From the NCBI GenBank assembly GCA_964551735.1, contig CAZKEF010000002.1, forward strand, positions 124,001-188,000: 64,000 bases of DNA, read 5' to 3'. Position 1 is the stretch's first letter. Every line of letters begins with the position of its first letter. The notes under the pieces were generated by a model, which was given only the letters and a program-made list of their open reading frames with translations, was not told the origin of the DNA and ran no database searches. Source of the stretch: DAOUAT01 sp964551735 (lineage in GTDB: Bacteria; Chloroflexota; Anaerolineae; CG2-30-64-16). This document shows, in pieces, positions 11,401-19,222 of this stretch. The position numbers and the translations under genes are program-made.

Positions 11401-12905
11401 ACCTCCGGCGCCAGCTTGATCACCACGCGCGCGTGGTGCGCGACATGGAGCTGGACCCCGGCCGGGGCTTCGTGGCCGCGGAAGCACGCGCCAAACCGAA
11501 AGCCGCAGCAGCCGCCCCGACTGCCGCGATCGAACCTCCCCCTGCCGCCGTGACCGCGCCGCCGGCACGTGCTGCGCCACGCACAGTGGATGACGTGGCG
11601 CTTGATCCATTCTGGACAGAGCTGCAAAGCCGAAGCAACCTGGGGCCTGTCATGAACCGTCTGCGGCAGCGACCGGAGCTGATGTCCGCCAGCAGCTTTG
11701 AGGGCATCTTGCGACACGCGCCCCGAGACGCGAAGCAGGCCGCCGAGCTCATCGGGCACCTGAATACCGCGCTGGCCAGTATGCGCCGCGCGGGCGATCA
11801 GGGCGTGGATCTGACGCGGGTCACGCGCATCTTCGATGACCTGGCTAGCGACAACCCGACCGTGCGAGCTAATGCTGAGTTCCTGCTGCAACGCATGTCA
11901 CGCCACGGCGACAACGGCGTCCGCGCAGCGGACAACATCCTGCGGCGGTTCAGCCTCGACGACGTAGGGGCCATCCGCAACCTGACCCCGCCGCCGGGCG
12001 CGGCGCTCACCGACCGCCAGATCTTCAACGCGCTGGCAGAGATCAGCGAGCGCGTGGATGGCAACGCCTCGGATATCATGGGCCTCATCAACCGGGCAGG
12101 CCACGGCGCCAAAACCGGCGGCATAGCTCCGGACCTGATGCGGCTGCACAACATCCTCCAGATGATGCCGCCAGGCCGCCACACACTCGATGCGGTACAG
12201 GCGGCGATTCGTGCCGAGAATCAGCTTGCCGATCAGATCGCAGCCCTGGGCGACGATTTCGCCCAAGGCATCTTCCGTGGCCTGGGACGTGTCCCACAGA
12301 GGAAAGGCGTGCGGATGGTGGGTACCCTGCCGCGCTTTCGCGCCGGCGGCAAGCCATCAGGTAGTGCGATATCGGCCCACTTCCGCAAAGAGGGTCTTGT
12401 TGAGGGACTGGTGAAGGCAGTTGTGGGTGATGGCGTCGCCGTTGATGCCGCACGCTGGCGCGTACTGCGGGATGCGATCCGGAACACCGACATCGAGCCG
12501 ATCCTCCAATCGGGCATCATCGGACATTACTGGGAACGGATGCGCCTGCAGATACTGCGCAACCAGCACCCCGGCAAACAGGTGTTGGATCAGGTTTACA
12601 TCTCCGTCAAGGGGGTCAGGGAACAGGCCCGGCTGGATGCAGTGGTGATAGACAGCATAGACCCGCACGCGCGGACCATCCGCATCCGCCTGGAAGAGGA
12701 TAAGGCCGTCTACCGTGCCATTGCGGATGAAGATGCGTTGGAACGCGCGCAGCGGGATGTCTACAACGAATGGCTAAAGACAGGGCCCAACAAATCCAAC
12801 CCCAACCTGACCTATGACCTTCCGGAAACGATCTGGCAACAGGCTGGTGGGCGCGGGAAAGTCGAAGTGGTGATAGTGGACTTCCACATCGGGCGCGCGC
12901 CGTAG
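5490..12905 (+). CDS. Giant eCIS cargo-like protein with annexin-type repeats and a possible C-terminal nuclease
   Basis: The 2,471-residue protein directly follows the eCIS ATPase. Residues 61-71 read LAGNQAVARRM, a motif often seen near the N-terminus of eCIS-associated cargo. About 72-560 is Pro/Ala/Glu-rich and probably disordered; about 600-790 is charged and coiled-coil-like. Annexin-type repeats follow: GWGTDEER (about 958), GLGTDEDA (about 1036), GWGTEESA (about 1113) and GAGTDEDA (about 1347), with matching RSELSG-like ends. Residues about 1490-1640 are very Ala/Gly/Val-rich with likely membrane helices. The last 170 residues contain D2383 in LDAVVID and E2403-D2404-K2405, a spacing compatible with a PD-(D/E)xK nuclease core. 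I infer an injected toxin that contacts membranes; the enzymatic activity is unproven. Confidence 0.75.
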   Translation: MPPRVRAPRALIAPPIRAAVPQPPIHTNVAPTVERPHLPTQQETRQQVQLTIVQFQEWQRLAGNQAVARRMETHAPALPAVEPLAELPAVAARDQAQTTVQVRAEPPVAAPTPSQAASYPPVRRNGHGQTIPSRSEPATSTQPPAPAEPAATEMTSRPEQAAPGSAAEGQPTTGDELQPAVETLAPPPGPAEPLPQSTGLRSTPEPVPQPAELRPPPEPAPQTATQTPEPTRERAAASAEAQPSAQAPVPAPPQPAEAPAPPAQAAAAPRPVTPEQAAAAAEGEAPSEAAAVSAEVVAIVAEEAAATAATAQAEATREAGGEQGPPEPGGAPPVAHIAADMQAWRAGVSAATQAIPTPELGPAAEGGTRLRSQGGALRQGRAAARQRIPDEARAAVRPPPQPENPPPPPEPDPVPEATRLVTEKSDRRLPDQTMPDLQPTPRGTLPRAGRQPPSPTEPSQPQVITLTRVEPGAAPGPAAAEDTPEGQQVDQVEETASETPQTDQQASSEGVTLQDQPPPQPEPLPPLAQAAVAGVLAQLMAEPDATAREVLQSLRKSAYPNETLDRVYPEMGNERLSSLSELLTVQLRAVADQAGIAANELDAQVARRRDELAQQRQGATDDIARAGDEERQGLEDEGQQETDAIAGARQAVDEHIGNQVEAASGTADPAIINARRDRRLADVNRRVGQQRVAYEQARQRREAQLNDARDAQVQAYRATAQEDGRAILAEAGSPSPVPLNVQLQITAARDWGAARGREVERTVIAMKERARGWADGYRDEIQQAGNQARELINQWAAEQTGEQRSWWDRLLDLFRGWGEQAHAESAAWEVARAGETQNAILGDFGTLAQFRQQHGEDVDLSSGEALRGLSEEQQAVIRAYYGAAPGQRNPLAAVAAGIRVRLASQRRTEFTQYFDQQLRAVPDSEWENLDLLGQAQSGGFSADRIRSELYQAMHGGVTGWGTDEERIFRALGGLTPVQAAAVRKCYSATHHIDLDADIRSELSGAELTRAQAQLSGDQTLADVATLREAMHGGITGLGTDEDAIMQVLRGKTEEERQRIIAEYQRRYGVDLSSELRSELSSHDLDRASALMEGDTSRADAIAIDQAMRGGITGWGTEESAIEGVYQQIRQDVATEGARQEPPWTTAQVEAEIARRNLSVESSYNARYGGDWTPGDDSALRQAYRSELSGPELDLANSLADNDLIRADAARLAIESQGIFVSDDDVINGVLRHQYDRALEELRRDEWPAIQRNLDRRARAENWDSYRRRAEERRLERELERRAQERSRGYMSQLETSYDANYSRWGPGGLRVLVEFNMSGNDREMARDLLAQGGHLTPAQEIHYAVEGAGTDEDAIRRTLAGRSREEIEQIRQEWNRLHPGENMDERLRSELGGRDEFDTNMLLEGEPENARQEMDQTRRRAQWELDNNSGFLAGEQERILRDRLDRAEQQYRTLNDPNATGRERELAMLRFRQRAGNVRVAVEGYREQMDAATDAVASAAGIAAAILVVVIAAVLTPFTGGASAAAGAGILATLGGALTSGTVAAAAAIAAATASVVARQVMLGDAYSGEDMATDLAVGAVDAVASYATAGLGGGLLKAARGGMLARMAASSSRMTRFAAHALAEGAEGIVSTLPSALTGNLLNDRNWEHGNPFVNILAGTAMETGMGAVVSAGMGSFGGLRALEPPPAPRAAGDILAHRGTPADRLAQWRAYKAEHPTASMQEFVRQFDAGVATRLADEQAAQQLQRQLRGELLSGLPPARRGPLAGVPMDVVGEADFGRLARGNAGPVALVTVDGRARLLVREGADPRLLRQQGDALARSLVRGADGLPVETRNALPRDLRGRVPVQVDPDLPGNTVRIHYDVDAVTGLVTNIRMRVGPAATAVDIQLHGNTVRLMRRYAGFSGRVRRLMDRLEGWFRANGAAPPGSRAWEARLEVEKLPRIIRERLEQLQNTALDVRSQMRLIDEIGDLRRQLDHHARVVRDMELDPGRGFVAAEARAKPKAAAAAPTAAIEPPPAAVTAPPARAAPRTVDDVALDPFWTELQSRSNLGPVMNRLRQRPELMSASSFEGILRHAPRDAKQAAELIGHLNTALASMRRAGDQGVDLTRVTRIFDDLASDNPTVRANAEFLLQRMSRHGDNGVRAADNILRRFSLDDVGAIRNLTPPPGAALTDRQIFNALAEISERVDGNASDIMGLINRAGHGAKTGGIAPDLMRLHNILQMMPPGRHTLDAVQAAIRAENQLADQIAALGDDFAQGIFRGLGRVPQRKGVRMVGTLPRFRAGGKPSGSAISAHFRKEGLVEGLVKAVVGDGVAVDAARWRVLRDAIRNTDIEPILQSGIIGHYWERMRLQILRNQHPGKQVLDQVYISVKGVREQARLDAVVIDSIDPHARTIRIRLEEDKAVYRAIADEDALERAQRDVYNEWLKTGPNKSNPNLTYDLPETIWQQAGGRGKVEVVIVDFHIGRAP

Positions 12906-12968
12906 GGTGGAAGTGTCAAGGCCAATAAACGATTTGACAGGGGCAGGGGTTGTGGAGAAGATGAAGCT

Positions 12969-13511
12969 ATGAGCCTGAGTCTTGGTGGGATCCTTTTTGC
13001 AGCTGATTTCGGCCGCGACCCGGTGGCGCTCTTAGGACGGCTGGGGCTGGAACCGATCACGGAGTTGCCGTCGATCACATTGCGCGCGGCCGCGCGCAGT
13101 GACTTTCGCGACATTGCTGTCGGCCGCCATGCCGGGGCCACGATCCTGATCCAGCACGACCTGCCCTACGACTGCTCGTTTCGGCCACGGCAGCTCTCCC
13201 CGCTGGATCGGCGCCTGGCCGCGCTCTCCGAAGCTGGTCCGGTGTTCTGTTTCATCCGCGAGGACGCCAGCATGTCGTCCGCGTTTTCATTTTTCCGATC
13301 CGGCCGGCGCGTGCGCTGCCGGGCGGTGGATCTGTCGGCCGTCTACTGCGACACGGGCAAGTCGCTGCCCGCGGAGGCTGGCTACGATCCGCAGACATTG
13401 GACGATGAAGGGCGCATCTTCGCTATCACCGCCGCGCTGCTGGGAACGCCCTTGGATGACATGGTCTACCGCAACGCGCTCACGCTGCGAGTCTTCCGGT
13501 GGCTTGCATGA
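12969..13511 (+). CDS. Hypothetical protein downstream of the giant cargo gene; possible immunity or accessory protein
   Basis: This 180-residue protein matches no family I recognise. It has no signal peptide or membrane helix and looks like a globular alpha/beta protein. Alternating hydrophobic strands are visible (for example GATILIQHDLPYDCSF and PVFCFIREDASM), and the C-terminal third is helical. It starts 63 bp after the cargo gene and its TGA overlaps the ATG of the next gene (ATGA at 13508-13511), so the two are translationally coupled. The position suits an immunity or loading factor, but nothing in the sequence shows such a function. Confidence 0.6.
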   Translation: MSLSLGGILFAADFGRDPVALLGRLGLEPITELPSITLRAAARSDFRDIAVGRHAGATILIQHDLPYDCSFRPRQLSPLDRRLAALSEAGPVFCFIREDASMSSAFSFFRSGRRVRCRAVDLSAVYCDTGKSLPAEAGYDPQTLDDEGRIFAITAALLGTPLDDMVYRNALTLRVFRWLA

Positions 13512-14581
13512 CCGCGCTCCTTCTTGGCCAGGCCCGGCAGCAGACGATCCACGCCCAGCGGCAAATCATTCGCTGGCTGGCCCACGACTACCGGCAGGCC
13601 GATGAACGCCTCACAACCGCGCTGGCCCAAGCCCTGGCCGCTGAAGACTGGGAGTTGCGCGCGAGCGCAATGTTGGCCGCCGCGCGCCTCAGGGCCACCT
13701 CCCTCGCCGTCGCCGTGCGTCGAGTGGAGCTGCCCAATACAGGCCGCGAGGGGCTGACGGAGGCAGATCGTAAGCTGCTGGTCGCCATGCGCAAAGCGGC
13801 CGCCTTGCTGCTGGCGGGAACCCCAGTGCCGAACGAGCCACCGGAGGCACCCGCAACCCGCGAGGAATGGCAAGCGCACCTGTTGCGCTGTGTAGCGGGT
13901 GCGCCGGTCAAGGTCTATGATCGCATCTTCCTGCTGAGCCATGCGCTCACGCAGCCCCTGCCAGACGCGCCGCTGCCGCCCCGCTTGCCTCCCGGCGTCC
14001 TTGCGACAGGAACCGGCTACCGATTGGCTCGCAGCGGCCTGGCCATGGTCTGGGTGCCGCCGATCGGCCACTGGTTGGGCGATGAAGTGCCGGCCTCATC
14101 CTTGCCCGCGCCCATCCGCCCGGTCATGCCGGTCGCGGGATACTTTGTGGCTGCCAGGCCGCTCACCCGGTCAGAGGTGCAACCGATCGCGCCGCAAGTT
14201 GCCCTGCGTCCGGTAGCGCAGAACGATCGCGGGTACGCGGGTTGCTCACTGGCGGAGGCAGATCGGATTGTTACGGCGCTCAGGGCGTTGGAAGGTGTCA
14301 GCGCCCGGCTGCCCACCGCCGACGAATGGGAGATGGCTGCGCGCGGCCCAGATAGCCGGCGCTATCCTTGGGGCAACGGCCTCGAACCTGGCATGCTGAA
14401 CCTGCCATCACCCTGGGGCTGCTACGAGACCGTGGGGCTCGTCGGCCAGTGGACCTGCTCAACCACGGGTTCGGGTGAGCCGATCGTTTGCGGCGTGCCA
14501 CCGACACGCGGCTGCGCGGCGCGCTTCTCCGCCCGTCCCGATGACCCCCACAGCATCCGGCCAGTGATCCTGCTGGACTAA
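13508..14581 (+). CDS. SUMF1/FGE-sulfatase-fold protein with helical N-terminal region
   Basis: I place the start at ATG 13508 (357 residues), which overlaps the previous stop; a GTG 9 bp upstream is also in frame. The first 150 residues are Ala/Leu-rich and helical, HEAT-like. The C-terminal half carries formylglycine-generating-enzyme fold markers: RLPTADEWEMAARG, RRYPWGNGLEPGM and a WGCYETVGLVGQWTCS core. The end, around RGCAARFSARPDDPHSIRP, keeps only part of the usual terminal signature. The canonical pair of closely spaced copper-binding Cys is not obvious, so the domain may be a non-catalytic ligand-binding version. FGE-like proteins recur in bacterial conflict and secretion loci. This appears to be the last gene of the eCIS unit. 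Confidence 0.72.
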   Translation: MTALLLGQARQQTIHAQRQIIRWLAHDYRQADERLTTALAQALAAEDWELRASAMLAAARLRATSLAVAVRRVELPNTGREGLTEADRKLLVAMRKAAALLLAGTPVPNEPPEAPATREEWQAHLLRCVAGAPVKVYDRIFLLSHALTQPLPDAPLPPRLPPGVLATGTGYRLARSGLAMVWVPPIGHWLGDEVPASSLPAPIRPVMPVAGYFVAARPLTRSEVQPIAPQVALRPVAQNDRGYAGCSLAEADRIVTALRALEGVSARLPTADEWEMAARGPDSRRYPWGNGLEPGMLNLPSPWGCYETVGLVGQWTCSTTGSGEPIVCGVPPTRGCAARFSARPDDPHSIRPVILLD

Positions 14582-14630
14582 CAGATCATCCGGCAGCGCA
14601 AGTCAGTGGCCTGAGCCGCCGGATGATCTG
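14582..14630. terminator. 13-bp perfect inverted repeat between convergent genes, likely bidirectional terminator
   Basis: Arms CAGATCATCCGGC (14582-14594) and its exact reverse complement (14618-14630) flank a 23-nt loop. The element fills the gap between the convergent FGE-like gene, whose stop it abuts, and the SARP gene. There is no strong T-tract on either side. Confidence 0.6.
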
Positions 14631-14637
14631 GGTAATA

Positions 14638-15579
14638 TCAACGCTGATCGGGGCCGGACCCCTGTTCTACGAGTCGTTCCAGGGCCTGCGCCGCGCGCTG
14701 AAGCTGGTCGAGCGCCCGGTCGAAGTCGGTCATCGCCTCTCTAAGTTGGCCCACCGCCTGCGCCAGCATGCGAGCCGACCCATCCCGGCTGGCGTGATGC
14801 ATCGGCAGAGCCAGTGGGGCGGACGACTCGTGGATGATCTGCTGGTAGAGGGCCTCGGTTTCGGCCATGGGCGCGATATCCAGCTCAGCCGCGAGGACCT
14901 CACGACACGTGTTGTATTGACGGACGGCGAGAGCGCGTTCTCCCATCTTGATACAGATGCGCATGATCTCGCGGTGCACCTCTTCGCGCAGTGGATCAAG
15001 GACCAGGATCTTCTGAGCAGCCGCGATACTCTCCGCGTATTCCCCGCGAGAGCGATAGTAGATCATCAGCCGCGCCAGGCTGTCCAGATACATGCTGCGC
15101 ACGCGCTCACGCTCGCGCAGCGCCCAATCGTCGTAGAAGCCTTCGAGCAGATCGGCCGTATACAGTGACAGCGCCGATTCCAGTCCCTGCGCCTGGTGGG
15201 GGGTCAAGGCGCTGGCCGGGGCAGCCAACAGCGGTGTGGTCGTGCGCTCGAAGGTCGTTACGTCAAGCCAGTGGTCACTCTCCCAGTTGAAACCCACCTC
15301 GCCGGTGGGCATGGTGAGCAGGTATGAGCAAGGCGATATATGCTCGCCCTCCAACGCGCGACGCAGCCGCCACAATGCCGTGTTCAGGCAGTTACGAGCT
15401 TGTTCGTCGGGCTGATCACCCCAACACAGGCTCGCCAACACATCGCGCGGGCTGAAAGTGCGCTGAAGCAACAGGAAAGCCAACAGGGTTTGGGCCTTTG
15501 GGGTCATCCTGATCTCCTGGGCGCCCCCGTCCAGGGCGACACGCACACGACCGAACAAACAGATGCGTAAAGCGCCCAT
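14638..15579 (-). CDS. SARP/BTAD-family transcriptional regulator
   Basis: The 313-residue protein has an OmpR-type winged-helix domain (about 1-95, MGALRICLFGRVRV through NCLNTALWRLRRAL). A bacterial transcriptional activation domain built of TPR-like helices follows (about 100-245), then a short helical tail. I chose ATG 15579 because TAAGGAGT sits 6-7 nt upstream; the frame is open 14 codons further, without a ribosome site. It is the last gene of the minus-strand CHAT cluster, 28 bp after the lipoprotein gene, and could regulate this cluster or the convergent eCIS genes. SARPs usually bind direct repeats near the -35 region; the target here is unknown. Confidence 0.88.
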   Translation of the reverse strand: MGALRICLFGRVRVALDGGAQEIRMTPKAQTLLAFLLLQRTFSPRDVLASLCWGDQPDEQARNCLNTALWRLRRALEGEHISPCSYLLTMPTGEVGFNWESDHWLDVTTFERTTTPLLAAPASALTPHQAQGLESALSLYTADLLEGFYDDWALRERERVRSMYLDSLARLMIYYRSRGEYAESIAAAQKILVLDPLREEVHREIMRICIKMGERALAVRQYNTCREVLAAELDIAPMAETEALYQQIIHESSAPLALPMHHASRDGSARMLAQAVGQLREAMTDFDRALDQLQRAAQALERLVEQGSGPDQR

Positions 15580-15607
15580 GGTAAACTCCTTATGATGCCA
15601 GAAGCTG

Positions 15608-16690
15608 TTACGGTCTGTCAATACGGAAACTCCAGAACCAACTTACAGCCTGACCGTTTTGTGGCACAATGTCAATCTGAACGCTGTGACTGCCGTAGTT
15701 CAAGGCAGCACCCCCTGGCCAACGGGAGCCCTGCTCTGAGAAGCGCCACACCACACAATCCGGCTCGCCGCCACCGAAAACGCAATAACCTGCGTTGCGC
15801 TCGATGCGCTGATGGACGACGTTGCCGGTCTCATCGCTGATCTTGAACGTCACATCGCGGATACCCGCGCCATCGGACTGGCCAACGTTCCGGTCGAAAA
15901 CCTCGACCTGGAAGACAATACTATCGCGAAAGACGACGATCCCGTTCTGGGTCGTGCCGAAACCGGGCAACACGACGTTGCGCCCCTGGTTCACGCCTCG
16001 ATCGTTGCCCAGGCTCTTGTTGCCATCGCTCCCATCAACGGGGACAACAGCCACAAGGACGCGGGTCGCTGTGGGCAAAACAGGGCTGGTCGGCGTTGCC
16101 GTAGGTGGCCGGGGCGTCGGGGTCGGCGGTGCACTGCCTGGCGGCAGCGTCACCGGATCAAAGTTGCATGCCACGAACTGCTGCCCTGCGCTGACCCAGC
16201 CGCGCACGCGATCGGTCACACGCTCAACCTCGATCCATGAGCCACTGGGGAAACCGCGAGCCACGAAAGCTAGTGGCCGCAGCTCGGTGCCGGCCGCCAG
16301 CGTGGCTAAAGGCACGTAGACCGTGCCCGGCCCGGGGCGCAGATTGAGCCTGTCGGTGACTACCGAGCAGACAGCCACGGGCAGCGTTGGCGTGGCGGAC
16401 AGCGCGGGGGGTGTCTCCGTGGGCATGGGGACAGCCAAAGTCGGCTCAGGCGGCAAGGTTGGATCCGGCGATGCCGGAGCCGGCGTTGCCGCAGCACCGG
16501 CCGCGGCCTGGGTCGCTGCTACCGCCGCGGCCACCGTGACCTGGAGACGGGCCTGCGCCTCAGCCGTGGCCGCAACCGCAGCCTCTACAGTCGCCTGCAC
16601 GTTGGTTTGTCCCCCACCACCATTACACGCGGCCAACAACGCGACCGCAGACACCCATACCACTAGTACGAAACCCATTCGCTTCATCAC
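15608..16690 (-). CDS. SH3-domain lipoprotein with Pro/Thr-rich linkers
   Basis: The 360-residue product has a lipoprotein signal ending in LLAAC, then a helical heptad-like stretch (VEAAVAATAEAQ and similar), then a Pro/Thr linker. A bacterial SH3 domain (about 105-180) carries the typical DRLNLRPGPGT motif. After a second Pro/Thr linker comes a beta-rich C-terminal domain of about 130 residues that I do not recognise, with VVFRDSIVFQVEVFD and SVQIDIVPQNG. The protein should be anchored on the outer face of the membrane. Its ATG overlaps the stop of the CHAT-TPR gene by 4 bp, so the two are coupled. It could link that membrane-spanning CHAT protein to the cell wall; this is inference. Confidence 0.8.
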   Translation of the reverse strand: MMKRMGFVLVVWVSAVALLAACNGGGGQTNVQATVEAAVAATAEAQARLQVTVAAAVAATQAAAGAAATPAPASPDPTLPPEPTLAVPMPTETPPALSATPTLPVAVCSVVTDRLNLRPGPGTVYVPLATLAAGTELRPLAFVARGFPSGSWIEVERVTDRVRGWVSAGQQFVACNFDPVTLPPGSAPPTPTPRPPTATPTSPVLPTATRVLVAVVPVDGSDGNKSLGNDRGVNQGRNVVLPGFGTTQNGIVVFRDSIVFQVEVFDRNVGQSDGAGIRDVTFKISDETGNVVHQRIERNAGYCVFGGGEPDCVVWRFSEQGSRWPGGAALNYGSHSVQIDIVPQNGQAVSWFWSFRIDRP

Positions 16691-19137
16691 CCACCTCCAT
16701 CAAGTTGCTGCAAAGCGGCCTCCGCGACCCCCTGGTAGGGCCGGCAGATGCCGCCGATAATCGTCTGCGCCAACGTCCGATCCTCCGGCAGCACAACACC
16801 TTGCGCGATGCATTGCGCGAAAGCGTCACGCGCCGCGGCAAAGCGCGCGCGTGCAGCCGCGAGATCGTTGTCCTGCTGCGCCAGGCTCCCCCCTTGCAGC
16901 GCTGCCACGCCGAGGTAGGTGTATGCTTGCGCCAGCAGGCGATACTGCTTCAACTCAGCTAACGGCGCCAATAGCGGCCGCACCTCTTGCTCGACCCGCG
17001 CGTACCAGGTGAACGCCTCAACATCGTCTTCAACCGTGCCCAGTTCGTAATGCGCCGAGCCGCGTATCACATACGCGCCCGCGGCTGCCAGGCGCGCCAG
17101 CAGCTCCATGTGCGTGTCGCCGCCGGCCAGCGCTAGGGCAAGCGCCTGCGCGTACGCGTCATCAGCCCGATCCAGGGAGCCATCCGTGGCCAGCCGCTCG
17201 GCCGGGGGCTGGACCTGCGCCCGATCGGCCAGGCTGCCCCCCAGCACGATGTAGGCCCGCGGGTAGGCCGGGTTGTGAGCGATCGCTTGGGCCGCGGCCG
17301 TCTCAGCTTCATCGTACCGGTCCAGGAAGAGGGCCTGACGGGCGATGAAATAATAAAGCGTCTCCTTGCCTTCACCCTGCGCGGCCCAGCGTTCGAGCTC
17401 GGATTCAGCACGCCGAAAGGCAGTTAACGCCCGCTCATGTTCGCCCAGCAAGTCCTGCTGCAAGCCGCCCACCAGGCGCAGCAGCGCTTCAGCGCGCAAG
17501 CTGATGCGATCGGCAAACGACTGCCGCGCCAGGCTATCCGCGTTGACCAGATCGGCAGACAGCGTGATGGGGTCGCCCAACTGGTAGCGGCCGATGGTCT
17601 CGCTGGCCTCCGGCCGCAGGCGCGAGGAGACGTAGAACTCCTGCACGAACCGGCTGCCCGCGCCGCTGGCGTCCAGGTGGCCGTACACGACCACATCCGC
17701 ACCCACCCGCTCGGCCAGGACCTCGGCCGCACGCCCCCGCGCCTCCGCCGTCTCGCCAGCTATCATGCCCAGCCTCACCCGCTTCTGATGCCGGGGCAGG
17801 CCATCGTGCCAGAGAGCGACCGCCGGCGCAGCCGGATCAGCGCTGCTGTTTGCCGCCATCAACGCCTCCGTCAGCCAGCGGTAGATCAAATCACCATCGA
17901 CCGAGCGCTGCATCTGGCCATCCTCGCCGATGACGCCGATGGCCGCTATGGCCACGTTCATGGTGGATTTGGGATCCATATGGGCAGGGCCACTGAAACT
18001 ATAGGCCAGCAGGGCCAGGGCGATCACCAGCCCAGCCGCGGCTATGCCGATTAGGACGCGGCGCCGGGCCTGCTCACGCGCCGTCGGCTCAGCCTTGCGC
18101 CACAGGTCGCCGTCGGCCGCACGCATGTAGAGGACCGGCGTACCCCACTCGTCGGGATGTCCGCCGGTGAATAGTGCCTTGCGCGCCTCGGCCAGAGCGG
18201 CATCCACCGCCGCGCCGGTAGCCAGGGCGCCGTAAAAGGCGCGCACCAGCGCCAGGGCCGCAGCGTCGCTGATCGCCTCACGCATTGCGATGACCGCGGG
18301 GATGCCGCCGCGCACCAGCTTTTGTGCGACGCCAGAGTAGTGATCCTGCCCCGAGGTGGCGGCCCCGCGACACGCATTCAGCAGCGCCAGCCGCAGTGAG
18401 CGATGGTCACGCAAGAGGGCGGCAAAATACTGGCCGCTCACCGCCTGGGCGCGGCCATCTTCCCCTTCCAGCAGCAGTACGCTGTCGCTCGCGGCCGGAT
18501 CAAAATCGCCGTGGCCCAGGAAGTGCAGGATATGATACTCCTGGCGCAGCAGTTGGGCTTGGAGCGCGGCGACCGACGGAGATTCCAACCGATCCACCGC
18601 TACAGCGCCGCGAGCTTCCAGCTCACTCAAGCCGGCTTTGAGGTTCGTCCACTCGCGTTCCACGTCCAGCGGCGCGAAACCGGCCGGACTGGCGATGACA
18701 GCTAACACCCGCAGCCGGGGTTGAGCGTCCAGGTCCCGAGCAGGTTCGGGTAAATCTAGGTAACGGACCAAGGGCGTTTCACGGGAGAGGGCCAGAAAGC
18801 TGGCGCGGCTGTCGTCGTAGAGTAGCTCCCACGGGAGGTTGGCCAGCTCGGGCGCGTCGCCCAGGCGCAGGCGGATGCGCAGGCCCTTGCGCAGCCGGGT
18901 TGCCTCATCCAGGCTGCGGCGGAGGCAGCTTAACACTTCGCCTTGAAACACGGCGTCGAAGAGCTGCGCCCCGATCATCTGGGGCCCACTGGCGCCTGTG
19001 TCCGCAGCGAACAAGCCCTCCGCAAGAAGGACGTCAGCACGCGCCTCGCCCGCCGGCGAGCTCAAGACCTCGGCCCGGTACCCGGTTGCGCGGCGCTCGA
19101 TTCCCAGATCGAAGTTGAGATACCCGGCTTCCGCCAT
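16687..19137 (-). CDS. CHAT protease-like domain, single TM helix and TPR-containing protein
   Basis: I start at ATG 19137 (816 residues) because GGGAGGCGCTT lies just upstream and a promoter follows; the frame runs further upstream without support. Residues about 60-390 form a CHAT domain of the caspase/separase clan with the catalytic pair H209 (HFLGHGDF) and C256 (LLNACRGA). A TM helix follows (about 425-450, IGIAAAGLVIALALLAYSF). Then comes an alpha/beta region with GADVVVYGHLD and a set of TPR-like helical repeats to the C-terminus. The protease-like domain is predicted to be cytoplasmic and the TPR part external, although orientation is uncertain. The next gene, an SH3 lipoprotein, overlaps by 4 bp. 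Confidence 0.85.
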   Translation of the reverse strand: MAEAGYLNFDLGIERRATGYRAEVLSSPAGEARADVLLAEGLFAADTGASGPQMIGAQLFDAVFQGEVLSCLRRSLDEATRLRKGLRIRLRLGDAPELANLPWELLYDDSRASFLALSRETPLVRYLDLPEPARDLDAQPRLRVLAVIASPAGFAPLDVEREWTNLKAGLSELEARGAVAVDRLESPSVAALQAQLLRQEYHILHFLGHGDFDPAASDSVLLLEGEDGRAQAVSGQYFAALLRDHRSLRLALLNACRGAATSGQDHYSGVAQKLVRGGIPAVIAMREAISDAAALALVRAFYGALATGAAVDAALAEARKALFTGGHPDEWGTPVLYMRAADGDLWRKAEPTAREQARRRVLIGIAAAGLVIALALLAYSFSGPAHMDPKSTMNVAIAAIGVIGEDGQMQRSVDGDLIYRWLTEALMAANSSADPAAPAVALWHDGLPRHQKRVRLGMIAGETAEARGRAAEVLAERVGADVVVYGHLDASGAGSRFVQEFYVSSRLRPEASETIGRYQLGDPITLSADLVNADSLARQSFADRISLRAEALLRLVGGLQQDLLGEHERALTAFRRAESELERWAAQGEGKETLYYFIARQALFLDRYDEAETAAAQAIAHNPAYPRAYIVLGGSLADRAQVQPPAERLATDGSLDRADDAYAQALALALAGGDTHMELLARLAAAGAYVIRGSAHYELGTVEDDVEAFTWYARVEQEVRPLLAPLAELKQYRLLAQAYTYLGVAALQGGSLAQQDNDLAAARARFAAARDAFAQCIAQGVVLPEDRTLAQTIIGGICRPYQGVAEAALQQLDGGG

Positions 19138-19154
19138 AAGCGCCTCCCAACTCG

Positions 19155-19183
19155 ATTGTAAACCAGGTGCTAATATCGTGCAA
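19155..19183 (-). promoter_or_regulatory. Sigma70-like promoter for the CHAT-TPR/lipoprotein/SARP genes
   Basis: On the minus strand TTGCAC (19178-19183) and TACAAT (19155-19160) are separated by exactly 17 nt. The predicted start is about 11 nt upstream of the CHAT-TPR ATG, just before its GGGAGG ribosome site. This splits the cluster so that the downstream CHAT gene can be expressed independently. Confidence 0.75.
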
Positions 19184-19222
19184 ATGCAGAACGAATAATA
19201 TTCGAGAGTAAACTCAGGATGA

